A stretch of DNA of 64,000 bases from Aerococcus kribbianus (GTDB taxonomy: Bacteria; Bacillota; Bacilli; Lactobacillales; Aerococcaceae), in NCBI RefSeq assembly GCF_026805545.1, contig NZ_JAPRFR010000001.1, positions 1-64,000 of the forward strand. The letters run 5' to 3'. Positions 1-6,536 of this stretch are shown one piece after another (within the stretch, counting starts at the first letter, position 1; each line of letters starts with the position of its first letter). The position numbers and the translations under genes are program-made. Under the pieces are notes generated by a model. The model did not search any database. It was not told the DNA's origin and worked only from the letters and a program-made list of their open reading frames with translations.

Positions 1-57
1 TGGAAGTGCAGTAATGTATGGAGCGGACCAGTACTAATGAGTCGAGGACTTATCCAA
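1..57 (+). rRNA. rrl: 23S rRNA, 3' end (partial)
   Basis: The first bases match the conserved 3' end of bacterial 23S rRNA: GCGGACCAGTACTAATGAGT followed by CGAGGACTTA. Only the last part lies in the window, so this is the tail of an rRNA operon entering from the left. The exact mature 3' end is an estimate. Confidence 0.9.
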
Positions 58-124
58 ATGGATAGTTGTATGATGGTTGGTTTATGAAAACAGTATTCAG
101 TTTTGAGCGAATAATGCTCAATAA

Positions 125-241
<117 letters not shown>

Positions 242-251
242 TTTTAATTAT

Positions 252-324
252 GGAGAATTAGCTCAGCTGGGAGAGCGTCTGCCTTACAAGCAGGATGTCG
301 GGGGTTCGAACCCCTCATTCTCCA
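252..324 (+). tRNA. tRNA-Val (TAC)
   Basis: The cloverleaf has acceptor GGAGAAT/ATTCTCC, anticodon loop CTTACAA and T-loop TTCGAAC. Position 73 is A, and CCA is not encoded. It is the first of a 23-gene tRNA array that follows the 5S gene. Confidence 0.95.
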
Positions 325-327
325 TAT

Positions 328-400
328 GACTCGTTAGCTCAGTCGGTAGAGCAACTGACTTTTAATCAGTGGGTCACAGGTTCGAATCCTGTACGGGTCA
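328..400 (+). tRNA. tRNA-Lys (TTT)
   Basis: The acceptor is GACTCGT/ACGGGTC and the anticodon loop is CTTTTAA, with A73 and no encoded CCA. It lies only 3 nt after tRNA-Val. Confidence 0.95.
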
Positions 401-405
401 TTTAT

Positions 406-487
406 GCGGGTGTGGCGGAATTGGCAGACGCACCAGATTTAGGATCTGGCGCCGCAAGGCGTGGGGGTTCAAGTCCCTTCACCCGCA
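406..487 (+). tRNA. tRNA-Leu (TAG)
   Basis: This is a class II tRNA of 82 nt with a variable arm. The acceptor is GCGGGTG/CACCCGC, the anticodon loop TTTAGGA, position 73 A; CCA is not encoded. Confidence 0.95.
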
Positions 488-499
488 TTAAAAACATAA

Positions 500-572
500 G
501 CCGGCTTAGCTCAGTTGGTAGAGCATCTGATTTGTAATCAGAGGGTCGAGGGTTCAAGTCCTTTAGCCGGCA
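500..572 (+). tRNA. tRNA-Thr (TGT)
   Basis: The acceptor is GCCGGCT/AGCCGGC. The anticodon stem TCTGA/TCAGA encloses loop TTTGTAA, with A73 and no CCA. Confidence 0.95.
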
Positions 573-576
573 CTTT

Positions 577-648
577 GCGGAAGTAGTTCAGTGGTAGAAC
601 ATCACCTTGCCAAGGTGGGGGTCGCGGGTTCGAATCCCGTCTTCCGCT
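577..648 (+). tRNA. tRNA-Gly (GCC)
   Basis: The acceptor is GCGGAAG/CTTCCGC and the anticodon GCC lies between CACCTT and AAGGTG. The U73 typical of glycine tRNAs is present; CCA is not encoded. Confidence 0.95.
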
Positions 649-684
649 TTAGCGAAAGCTAAAAATATTGTCTTTGATAAATAT

Positions 685-770
685 GCCGGGGTGGCGGAAC
701 TGGCAGACGCACAGGACTTAAAATCCTGCGGTAAGTGATTACCGTACCGGTTCGATTCCGGTCCTCGGCA
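685..770 (+). tRNA. tRNA-Leu (TAA)
   Basis: This is a class II tRNA of 86 nt with anticodon loop CTTAAAA and a long variable arm. The acceptor GCCGGGG/CCTCGGC contains one G-U pair. Position 73 is A and CCA is absent. Confidence 0.95.
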
Positions 771-787
771 TTATTATTTATCAATTG

Positions 788-861
788 GCACCCATGGCTC
801 AACTGGATAGAGTACCTGACTACGAATCAGGCGGTTGCAGGTTCGAATCCTGCTGGGTGCA
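788..861 (+). tRNA. tRNA-Arg (ACG)
   Basis: The acceptor is GCACCCA/TGGGTGC and the anticodon loop is CTACGAA. The genomic A34 implies inosine editing by TadA. Position 73 is A, with no CCA. Confidence 0.95.
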
Positions 862-866
862 TATAT

Positions 867-940
867 CGGGAAATAGCTCAGCTTGGTAGAGCACTTGGTT
901 TGGGACCAAGGGGTCGCAGGTTCGAATCCTGTTTTCCCGA
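867..940 (+). tRNA. tRNA-Pro (TGG)
   Basis: The acceptor is CGGGAAA/TTTCCCG and the anticodon loop is TTTGGGA. Position 73 is A and CCA is not encoded. Confidence 0.95.
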
Positions 941-946
941 TTTTAT

Positions 947-1019
947 GGGGGATTAGCTCAGCTGGGAGAGCGCCTGCTTTGCACGCAGGAGGTCAGCGGT
1001 TCGATCCCGCTATTCTCCA
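947..1019 (+). tRNA. tRNA-Ala (TGC)
   Basis: The acceptor GGGGGAT/ATTCTCC contains two G-U pairs. The anticodon loop is TTTGCAC, with A73 and no CCA. This is the only alanine tRNA in the window and so a candidate ligand for the alaS T-box at 19233-19455. Confidence 0.94.
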
Positions 1020-1024
1020 TATAT

Positions 1025-1098
1025 GGCGGTGTAGCTCAGCTGGCTAGAGCGTCCGGTTCATACCCGGGAGGTCATGGGTTCGATCCCCTTCACCGCTA
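1025..1098 (+). tRNA. tRNA-Met (CAT), elongator type
   Basis: The body closely resembles the elongator tRNA-Met of bacilli (GGCGGTGTAGCTCAGCTGGC start) and carries anticodon CAT. Position 1 pairs with T72 as G-U, unlike the initiator. CCA is not encoded. Confidence 0.88.
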
Positions 1099-1120
1099 TT
1101 AGTTTTATTGGTTGTAGCTT

Positions 1121-1194
1121 GGACCTTTAGCTCAGTTGGTTAGAGCAAACGGCTCATAACCGTTAGGTCGTAGGTTCGAGTCCTACAAGGTCCA
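1121..1194 (+). tRNA. tRNA-Ile2 (CAT, lysidine-dependent)
   Basis: The anticodon is CAT, but the body (GGACCTTTAGCTCAGTTGGT start, acceptor GGACCTT/AAGGTCC, A73) is the type known in bacilli as tRNA-Ile2, whose C34 becomes lysidine by TilS. An elongator Met is the alternative. The assignment rests on remembered family similarity. Confidence 0.8.
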
Positions 1195-1235
1195 TATTAT
1201 TGGATATCAATAAAATAATTTTTAAATATTATCAT

Positions 1236-1325
1236 GGAGGATTACCCAAGTCCGGCTGAAGGGAACGGTCTTGAAAACCGTCAGGTGGGTCAAACCACGC
1301 AAGGGTTCGAATCCCTTATCCTCCT
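1236..1325 (+). tRNA. tRNA-Ser (TGA), copy 1
   Basis: This 90-nt class II tRNA has acceptor GGAGGAT/ATCCTCC, anticodon loop CTTGAAA and a long variable arm. The base after the acceptor stem (position 73) is T, not the G usual for serine tRNAs. It is identical to the copy at 1870-1959. CCA is not encoded. Confidence 0.94.
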
Positions 1326-1334
1326 TAAAAATAT

Positions 1335-1407
1335 CGCGGGGTGGAGCAGTTGGCAGCTCGTCGGGCTCATAACCCGGAGGTCGTAGGTTCGAGTCCTACC
1401 CCCGCAA
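1335..1407 (+). tRNA. tRNA-fMet (CAT), copy 1
   Basis: This is the initiator tRNA. It shows the unpaired C1-A72 at the acceptor end, three G-C pairs above the anticodon loop (CGGGCTCATAACCCG) and A73. A second identical copy lies at 1969-2041. CCA is not encoded. Confidence 0.95.
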
Positions 1408-1413
1408 TTACTA

Positions 1414-1486
1414 GGTCCCGTAGTGTAGCGGTTATCACGCCTCCCTGTCACGGAGGAGATCGCGGGTTCGATTCCCGTCGGGACCG
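1414..1486 (+). tRNA. tRNA-Asp (GTC), copy 1
   Basis: The acceptor is GGTCCCG/CGGGACC and the anticodon loop CTGTCAC lies in the stem CCTCC/GGAGG. Position 73 is G, as normal for Asp. It is identical to 2048-2120. Confidence 0.95.
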
Positions 1487-1499
1487 TTTTTGGAAATAT

Positions 1500-1570
1500 G
1501 CGGGTGTAGTTTAGTGGTAAAACTACAGCCTTCCAAGCTGTTGTCGCGAGTTCGATTCTCGTCACCCGCT
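1500..1570 (+). tRNA. tRNA-Gly (TCC)
   Basis: The acceptor is GCGGGTG/CACCCGC, the anticodon loop CTTCCAA and position 73 T. The length is 71 nt. Confidence 0.95.
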
Positions 1571-1581
1571 TTATAAAATAT

Positions 1582-1655
1582 GGGCCTGTAGCTCAGCTGG
1601 TTAGAGCGTCCGCCTGATAAGCGGGAGGTCGATGGTTCGAGTCCATTCAGGCCCA
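1582..1655 (+). tRNA. tRNA-Ile (GAT)
   Basis: The acceptor is GGGCCTG/CAGGCCC and the anticodon loop contains CTGATAA. Position 73 is A and CCA is absent. Confidence 0.95.
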
Positions 1656-1658
1656 TTT

Positions 1659-1746
1659 GGAGAATTACTCAAGAGGCTGAAGAGGACGGTTTGCTAAATC
1701 GTTAGGTCGCTTTCGCGACGCAAGGGTTCGAATCCCTTATTCTCCG
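1659..1746 (+). tRNA. tRNA-Ser (GCT)
   Basis: This 88-nt class II tRNA has anticodon loop TTGCTAA and a variable arm with stem GTCGC/GCGAC. Position 73 is G, the normal serine discriminator, in contrast to the TGA isoacceptor nearby. Confidence 0.95.
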
Positions 1747-1785
1747 TTGTGTTCTATTCTTTATAGTATGCATAACTTATTTGTC

Positions 1786-1857
1786 GGCCCGTTGGTCAAG
1801 CGGTTAAGACACTGCCCTTTCACGGCGGTAACACGGGTTCGAATCCCGTACGGGTCA
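1786..1857 (+). tRNA. tRNA-Glu (TTC), copy 1
   Basis: The acceptor is GGCCCGT/ACGGGTC, the anticodon loop CTTTCAC and position 73 A. The gene is repeated identically at 2219-2290. Confidence 0.95.
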
Positions 1858-1869
1858 TTTATATCATAT

Positions 1870-1959
1870 GGAGGATTACCCAAGTCCGGCTGAAGGGAAC
1901 GGTCTTGAAAACCGTCAGGTGGGTCAAACCACGCAAGGGTTCGAATCCCTTATCCTCCT
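1870..1959 (+). tRNA. tRNA-Ser (TGA), copy 2
   Basis: It is identical to 1236-1325, including T at position 73. It is the first gene of the duplicated Ser-fMet-Asp block. Confidence 0.94.
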
Positions 1960-1968
1960 TAAAAATAT

Positions 1969-2041
1969 CGCGGGGTGGAGCAGTTGGCAGCTCGTCGGGC
2001 TCATAACCCGGAGGTCGTAGGTTCGAGTCCTACCCCCGCAA
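1969..2041 (+). tRNA. tRNA-fMet (CAT), copy 2
   Basis: This second initiator tRNA is identical to 1335-1407, with the C1-A72 mismatch and three G-C pairs in the anticodon stem. Confidence 0.95.
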
Positions 2042-2047
2042 TTACTA

Positions 2048-2120
2048 GGTCCCGTAGTGTAGCGGTTATCACGCCTCCCTGTCACGGAGGAGATCGCGGG
2101 TTCGATTCCCGTCGGGACCG
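2048..2120 (+). tRNA. tRNA-Asp (GTC), copy 2
   Basis: It is identical to 1414-1486 and is the last complete gene inside the 259-bp duplicated block. Confidence 0.95.
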
Positions 2121-2125
2121 TTTTT

Positions 2126-2198
2126 GGTCCGATAGCTCAGTTGGTAGAGCACGTGATTGAAGCTCACGGTGTCGGCAGTTCGACTCTGTCTCGGACCA
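2126..2198 (+). tRNA. tRNA-Phe (GAA)
   Basis: The acceptor is GGTCCGA/TCGGACC and the stem CGTGA/TCACG encloses loop TTGAAGC, with A73. Its first two bases coincide with the end of the duplicated block. Confidence 0.94.
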
Positions 2199-2218
2199 TA
2201 ATACTTATTAATTAGTCT

Positions 2219-2290
2219 GGCCCGTTGGTCAAGCGGTTAAGACACTGCCCTTTCACGGCGGTAACACGGGTTCGAATCCCGTACGGGTCA
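2219..2290 (+). tRNA. tRNA-Glu (TTC), copy 2
   Basis: It is identical to 1786-1857. It is the last tRNA of the array and is followed after 14 nt by an intrinsic terminator. Confidence 0.95.
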
Positions 2291-2304
2291 TAGATTTTAT
2301 AGCA

Positions 2305-2340
2305 AAGAAGCTAGGATGGAATTCCTAGCTTCTTTTTATT
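2305..2340 (+). terminator. Intrinsic terminator of the rRNA-tRNA array
   Basis: The stem AAGAAGCTAGGA pairs perfectly with TCCTAGCTTCTT across a short loop and is followed by a T-rich tail. It sits directly after the last tRNA. Confidence 0.92.
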
Positions 2341-2403
2341 TAAAGATATTTATAGATTCTTAAGTTTCATGAGGTAAAATATCTGCCGTGAAAGTAAAAA
2401 TTC

Positions 2404-2412
2404 TGTTATAAT
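2404..2412 (+). promoter_or_regulatory. Extended -10 promoter of mreC
   Basis: TGTTATAAT is a perfect extended -10 element (TGnTATAAT) 37 bases before the TTG start of mreC. I see no good -35 box, as is common for extended -10 promoters. Confidence 0.6.
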
Positions 2413-2448
2413 GGTCTATATGTATTTTAAGAGAAGGGAAGGATTAGC

Positions 2449-3435
2449 TTGCGTCAATTTTTTGGCAATAAAAAATTAATCATTTTGCTAATCAGTGTTA
2501 TTACATCATTCTCAATGATTTCATTTTCTATTTTTGGTCAAGGTAATATGCCACAACCAATTTTATGGGTAAATGATGTAACTGCTATTGTCGGTCGGGT
2601 TGTATCGGCGCCAAGCAATTCTTTGATTCGTTTTTCGGAATCGATTGATAATTTGATGAACACCTATAAAGAGAATATTTCATTAAAGAAGCAAGTCAAT
2701 TCATTGGATGATTTAAAAGCACAAAACGAGATTTTAAAAGCTGAGAATGCTGAATTATCGGATTTGTTGTCTTTAAGACCATCCTTAACTGGAAAAGACA
2801 TTATTTCAAGTTCAGTAATTAGTCGTTCTCCTGACTCTTGGGTGGATAATATTACAATCGATGTAGGGAGTAATAATGGGATTGAAAAAAATATGTCTGT
2901 TATGACTTCTTCTGGTTTAATAGGTCATATTTCTGAAGTATCACCCACTTCTTCAAAAGTTCAGCTCTTAACTACTGAGAGTGAGCAAGTAAGACCAGTA
3001 GCGGTTTCTATTCAACTTGATGATGAAATTGTACACGGGATTATTTCTTCATTTAATCGCAAAAATAATGAAATTGTTTTAAGCCAAATTCCTCGAGATG
3101 CTAAAGTATCTGCTGGTGATATGGTAACGACATCTGGATTAGGAGGTGTCTCTCCAGAAGGTTTAGTGGTTGGGCAAGTAAAAGAAAGTCAAAAGGATAA
3201 CCATGGTTTATCCTTAAAGGTCACCGTGAATCCTGCTGCTGATTTTAATGATATTCGTCATGTCATTGTAGTTATGACTATGGGAGCAGATCCCGAAGCT
3301 AATACCAACCAAGGTGAAAGTGTTAATGAGGATGGTAGTGTAGCTGGTGATGGTGAAGGCAGTGAACAAGCCAGCCAAAGTTCAGACAATCAAGCAGATA
3401 ATAGTGAGTCTGAAGGCGGTGGGGAAGATGCTTAA
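2449..3435 (+). CDS. mreC: Rod shape-determining protein MreC
   Basis: MreC links the cytoplasmic MreB cytoskeleton to cell-wall synthases during elongation. The 328-residue protein has one N-terminal membrane segment (about residues 8-28), a coiled coil (about 65-110) and the paired beta-domain region with the typical ITIDVGSNNGIEKNMSV and TSGLGGVSPEGLVVG stretches. The start is TTG with the strong ribosome site AAGGGAAGGA just upstream. The last 45 or so residues are an acidic Gly/Ser/Glu/Asp/Asn-rich tail that adds nothing to the fold and is probably disordered. The gene overlaps mreD by 8 nt. No mreB or rodA lies in the window, so any elongasome partners are elsewhere. Confidence 0.93.
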   Translation: MRQFFGNKKLIILLISVITSFSMISFSIFGQGNMPQPILWVNDVTAIVGRVVSAPSNSLIRFSESIDNLMNTYKENISLKKQVNSLDDLKAQNEILKAENAELSDLLSLRPSLTGKDIISSSVISRSPDSWVDNITIDVGSNNGIEKNMSVMTSSGLIGHISEVSPTSSKVQLLTTESEQVRPVAVSIQLDDEIVHGIISSFNRKNNEIVLSQIPRDAKVSAGDMVTTSGLGGVSPEGLVVGQVKESQKDNHGLSLKVTVNPAADFNDIRHVIVVMTMGADPEANTNQGESVNEDGSVAGDGEGSEQASQSSDNQADNSESEGGGEDA

Positions 3436-3949
3436 CTATTTTAAACAACATTTTTTACTACCTATCATTTTAGTATTTTTTCTCCTTTTTGATGGGACTT
3501 TGATGATTTTACTGACCTATAGCTTAAATACAGTGCCTTATTTTATTTCGGCAGCCTCATTGATTATTGCTCTGATTCTGTTTACGCTCTATTTGGATCA
3601 ATATCGTGCTTTATATATCACTGCAATGGTATTAGGCTTTATTTACGACGCTTACTATACGTCAATTTTGGGAGTTAATTTGTTTGCCTTTCCTGCAATC
3701 ATAATGATTACCGCTTATATCAAAAAGAAAATTATGTTAAACCTCTATTCTATTTGGTTTATCGTTATCGTAATGTATTCATTATATGTCCATTTCATTT
3801 ACTTACTTTATGCCTTACTAGATATTCAAGCTGATTCAGTTCTTGAGTTTTGGACTATATTTTACATTCCATCATTATTATTTAATGGCTTATTGGCTTT
3901 TATCTTGATATGGGCGATTCGCCATTTAGCAGCTATGATTAATAATTAG
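3428..3949 (+). CDS. mreD: Rod shape-determining protein MreD
   Basis: MreD is the small integral membrane partner of MreC. The 173-residue product is almost wholly hydrophobic, with about five predicted membrane spans, and includes the family-typical FIYDAYYTSILGVNLFAFP stretch. The ATG at 3428 lies inside the end of mreC and follows a GGTGGGGA ribosome site, so translation is probably coupled; upstream in-frame starts lie deep within mreC and are unlikely. An MreCD pair just downstream of an rRNA/tRNA array, without mreB, recalls lactic acid bacteria in which the mre cluster is split. Confidence 0.9.
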   Translation: MLNYFKQHFLLPIILVFFLLFDGTLMILLTYSLNTVPYFISAASLIIALILFTLYLDQYRALYITAMVLGFIYDAYYTSILGVNLFAFPAIIMITAYIKKKIMLNLYSIWFIVIVMYSLYVHFIYLLYALLDIQADSVLEFWTIFYIPSLLFNGLLAFILIWAIRHLAAMINN

Positions 3950-3985
3950 TCATAGCTGTTTTTAATATTAAATGAAGAATTATGA

Positions 3986-4014
3986 TTGACTTTGATTATC
4001 AAAGCTAGTATAAT
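3986..4014 (+). promoter_or_regulatory. Sigma-A promoter of the rplU operon
   Basis: TTGACT and TATAAT are separated by exactly 17 bases. The promoter reads into a leader of about 105 nt before rplU and is one of the strongest in the window. Confidence 0.88.
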
Positions 4015-4020
4015 GTTACT

Positions 4021-4125
4021 GTTGTTTTGTGTGAGCACCACACTGCAACCGCTCATGACAAGTTACTAAGTTCTTCGGGCACTTGTTATGGCGAGTCTAA
4101 GTTTATTTTAAGGAGGTGCAGTTTA
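4021..4125 (+). ncRNA. L21-type ribosomal protein leader
   Basis: The stretch between the promoter and rplU can fold: TGAGC pairs with GCTCA, and CAAGT with ACTTG around a loop containing TTCTTCGGGC. Bacilli carry a conserved L21 leader RNA at this place, thought to give autogenous control of the rplU-prp-rpmA operon. The location and length fit that family; I did not check the consensus, so the assignment leans on context. Confidence 0.6.
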
Positions 4126-4434
4126 ATGTACGCAATCATTAAAACTGGTGGAAAACAAGTAAAAGTTGAAAAAGGTCAAGCAATCTACATTGAAAAATTA
4201 GATGCTGAAGCTGGCGACAAAGTAACATTTGATGAAGTTGTTTTTGTCGGTGGAGACTCTGTCAAAGTAGGCGCTCCACTTGTGGAAGGTGCTTCTGTTG
4301 AAGGTACCGTTGAAAAACAAGGGAAACAAAAGAAAGTGACAACTTTCAAATATATTCCTAAAAAAGACAGCCATCGTAAACAAGGCCATCGTCAACCTTA
4401 TACTAAAGTTGTTATCGACGATATCAAAGCCTAA
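4126..4434 (+). CDS. rplU: 50S ribosomal protein L21
   Basis: L21 is a structural protein of the large subunit that binds 23S rRNA. The 102-residue product begins [18 protein letters not shown] and ends in the conserved [20 protein letters not shown] region ([13 protein letters not shown]). The ATG at 4126 follows the strong ribosome site AAGGAGGTG; the longer in-frame extension upstream would run through the leader RNA and lacks a ribosome site. The stop codon overlaps the prp start by one base. Confidence 0.97.
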   Translation: MYAIIKTGGKQVKVEKGQAIYIEKLDAEAGDKVTFDEVVFVGGDSVKVGAPLVEGASVEGTVEKQGKQKKVTTFKYIPKKDSHRKQGHRQPYTKVVIDDIKA

Positions 4435-4772
4435 TGATATCTGCTGTTTTTAAAGCAAATATTACTAAGGAAATTATCGCTTTAGAGATTTCCGGTCATG
4501 CCATGTCTGGACCACATGGTTATGATATTGTATGTGCAGGGGTGTCGGCAGTCGTCATTTCAACCGTAAATAATTTAAGCCGTTTAGGAAAGATTGACCC
4601 TATTTTAGAAACAGATGACCGAGAGGGAGGATACTTATATTTGGAACTTCCTGACGATTTATCTGATCAACAAATAGCCTTGAGTCAGATGCTTTTACAG
4701 GCTTGTTATTATGCTTTAAAGGACGATATTCAAACCGAATATCCTCAATCACTAAGAGTGAGTCTAGCTTAA
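4434..4772 (+). CDS. prp: Ribosomal-processing cysteine protease Prp
   Basis: Prp removes the N-terminal extension of ribosomal protein L27 in Firmicutes. The 112-residue product has the expected catalytic pair: His22 in [12 protein letters not shown] and Cys34 in IVCAGVSAV. It sits between rplU and rpmA with a 1-nt overlap of TAATG type. The substrate is encoded next door: L27 here starts [14 protein letters not shown], a typical Prp cleavage context between Phe9 and Ala10. The family was long annotated as YsxB; only the sequence link is seen here, while the reaction is known from other species. Confidence 0.93.
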   Translation: MISAVFKANITKEIIALEISGHAMSGPHGYDIVCAGVSAVVISTVNNLSRLGKIDPILETDDREGGYLYLELPDDLSDQQIALSQMLLQACYYALKDDIQTEYPQSLRVSLA

Positions 4773-4795
4773 AACTACAATGGGAGGTAAAGCAC

Positions 4796-5077
4796 ATGTT
4801 AAAAATGAATTTACAATTCTTCGCCCATAAAAAAGGTGGAGGTTCAACAGCCAATGGTCGTGATTCAGAATCTAAACGTTTAGGTGCTAAACGTGCAGAT
4901 GGCCAGGCCGTTACTGGTGGCTCTATTCTTTACCGTCAACGTGGAACTAAGATTTATCCTGGTTTAAACGTTGGACGTGGTGGCGATGATACATTATACG
5001 CTAAAGTTGACGGTGTTGTTCGTTTCGAACGTAAAGGCCGTGACAAAAAACAAGTTTCTGTTTATCCAGAAGCGTAA
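4796..5077 (+). CDS. rpmA: 50S ribosomal protein L27 (N-terminally extended)
   Basis: L27 reaches toward the peptidyl transferase centre. This 93-residue form starts [20 protein letters not shown], so it carries the nine-residue extension of Firmicutes that must be cut before the mature N-terminus can function. The remainder ([20 protein letters not shown], then [13 protein letters not shown]) is canonical. The ATG at 4796 has the ribosome site GGGAGG about 8 bases upstream. The gene ends the rplU-prp-rpmA operon and is followed by a terminator. Confidence 0.97.
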   Translation: MLKMNLQFFAHKKGGGSTANGRDSESKRLGAKRADGQAVTGGSILYRQRGTKIYPGLNVGRGGDDTLYAKVDGVVRFERKGRDKKQVSVYPEA

Positions 5078-5092
5078 AAGTGAATAAAACCG

Positions 5093-5131
5093 AAAGGCTG
5101 GGACTCATATGTGTCCTAGTCTTTTTTGTTC
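5093..5131 (+). terminator. Intrinsic terminator after rpmA
   Basis: The arm GGCTGGGAC pairs with GTCCTAGTC (two G-U pairs), followed by TTTTTT. It belongs to the recurring GGCTGGGA hairpin family of this window. Confidence 0.85.
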
Positions 5132-5358
5132 TTTTTGAGTTAGTTTTATTTTGAGCTTTTAATACTATGCTGTCTAGATAGGGATACAGTGAATCTATAT
5201 CGGGCTTCTCTCATAAACAAATAACAGTGAAATTAAACTTAGGCCCAGCGTAGTTGAAGTAGACTACTGACTATCTATTCTAATTACTGTAATTGTCATT
5301 AAAGGGGAAAATGGTGTATGATAAGGCGTGACCTTTAAGATGATTTAAGGAGGAAACT
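5132..5358. other. Intergenic region with probable promoter of the methyltransferase gene
   Basis: No gene is visible. Near the right end, TTGTCA (5293-5298) and TATGAT (5317-5322) with an 18-base spacer form a plausible sigma-A promoter. The rest is AT-rich and holds nothing I recognise. Confidence 0.5.
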
Positions 5359-6381
5359 ATGTCTATAGAAGTGATTAAAGAAGCCTATGAACAATTAAAT
5401 GAAGCAACACTAAGCTTACAAGGCGCTCTTGATTTTTCTTATATCGAGGCTTTGCATGAGAACTTACAAAATTTAGCTAACCAAGAGGTGCAACAGATTG
5501 ATGGTTTACCAGATGATGCGACTATCGCCCAAATTAAAACCAATTATAAAAGAATCAATGCTTTGTCCCTTGACGATGAGGCCATCCGCAAAGTTATTCA
5601 ATTAGCTTTTTTAGAAGGAGACCGTCGTGACCAGCTACCTGCTAATTATCAAATGACTCCTGAGGCGATTGCTTTATTAATGGGATACTTTGCAGTCAAA
5701 GTTTTAGGTCTAAAACAAGAGGCTGATCAGTCTGTTCAATTGTTTGACCCAACTATCGGTAGCGGTAATTTGTGGGCCATCGTTTATAAGGAATTACAAA
5801 AAAATGGCTTCCAGGTCAGCGGAGAAGGCTATGATAATGATGATCTTCTCTTAGCAATCGCTGACCAATCATTTAAGTTACAAGACCTTTCACCTAATTT
5901 GTTTTTGGGCGATGCGCTAGGAAATTTATTGATTCAACCAGCTGATTTGGTGGTTGCAGATTTACCAGTGGGTTACTATCCTCTCAATGAGGTCGCTCAA
6001 AATTATAATGCTGCAAATACTGAAGAAGAGGGACTGTCTTATAGTCATTACCTCTTGATTGAACAGAGTTTAAATTATCTAAAAGCAGATGGCTGGGGAA
6101 TATTCTTGGTTCCTAATACGATTATTACCGATTCTACTATGCCTCAACTCATCCAGGCCATTAATCAAAAGGGCTACTTCCAAGCGCTCTTATCTCTGCC
6201 ACAATCATTATTTAGAAGCCATAAAGCGCAAAAAGCAATTATGTTTGTTCAAGCTAAGGGTGAGCAGAGTAAACAAGATGAAAATGTCTTAGTTGGGGAG
6301 ATACCTGACTTAAAAGATACGCAAAGAATGCCACAGTTCTTAAAGTCCTTTGACAATTGGTTACAGTCTCTTAAGAATTAA
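5359..6381 (+). CDS. Class I SAM-dependent methyltransferase, YtxK-like
   Basis: The 340-residue protein resembles the N6-adenine-type DNA methyltransferase fold. Motif I is DPTIGSGNLW (residues 130-139), an FDPxxGxGNxL-like SAM site; motif IV appears as DLPVGYYP (201-208) where true DNA adenine methyltransferases have NPPY/DPPY. The family (YtxK in Bacillus) commonly sits between competence-pilus genes and ackA; here ackA follows directly, while no comG genes lie upstream. The substrate is unknown. No specificity domain or restriction partner is present, so it should not be read as a restriction-modification enzyme. The ATG follows the ribosome site AAGGAGG. Confidence 0.8.
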   Translation: MSIEVIKEAYEQLNEATLSLQGALDFSYIEALHENLQNLANQEVQQIDGLPDDATIAQIKTNYKRINALSLDDEAIRKVIQLAFLEGDRRDQLPANYQMTPEAIALLMGYFAVKVLGLKQEADQSVQLFDPTIGSGNLWAIVYKELQKNGFQVSGEGYDNDDLLLAIADQSFKLQDLSPNLFLGDALGNLLIQPADLVVADLPVGYYPLNEVAQNYNAANTEEEGLSYSHYLLIEQSLNYLKADGWGIFLVPNTIITDSTMPQLIQAINQKGYFQALLSLPQSLFRSHKAQKAIMFVQAKGEQSKQDENVLVGEIPDLKDTQRMPQFLKSFDNWLQSLKN

Positions 6382-6413
6382 CAGGTATTTTTATAGCCTC
6401 TTTTCATGTCCAA

Positions 6414-6422
6414 TGTTATAAT
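6414..6422 (+). promoter_or_regulatory. Extended -10 promoter of ackA
   Basis: TGTTATAAT matches the TGnTATAAT extended -10 consensus and lies about 115 bases upstream of ackA. I saw no catabolite-response element in the leader. Confidence 0.55.
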
Positions 6423-6536
6423 AAGCACGTTAGTCAATATAGGTTAGGGGTAAATAAATTAGTGAATAATCTATTCCAAGGAATTAGCTATTTGTTTTCC
6501 TATCCAAACTAAATTTTTATTTTAAGGAGCGAGAAT

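Larger units (their letters stand above)
1235..1493 (+). repeat. Duplicated tRNA block Ser-fMet-Asp, copy 1
   Basis: As far as I can read, 259 bases here are identical to 1869-2127 at an offset of 634. The block holds three tRNA genes with their spacers. Identity stops abruptly on both sides, which points to a recent duplication or gene conversion within the array. Confidence 0.9.
1869..2127 (+). repeat. Duplicated tRNA block Ser-fMet-Asp, copy 2
   Basis: This is the second copy of the 259-base block at 1235-1493. It is followed by tRNA-Phe instead of tRNA-Gly. The flanking tRNA-Glu genes (1786 and 2219) are a separate duplicated pair. Confidence 0.9.

Noticed and set aside
5359-6381. Reading the YtxK-like methyltransferase as a restriction-modification or defence gene
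   Set aside because: It has no target-recognition domain, no endonuclease partner and the conserved ackA neighbourhood, so a housekeeping role is more likely.
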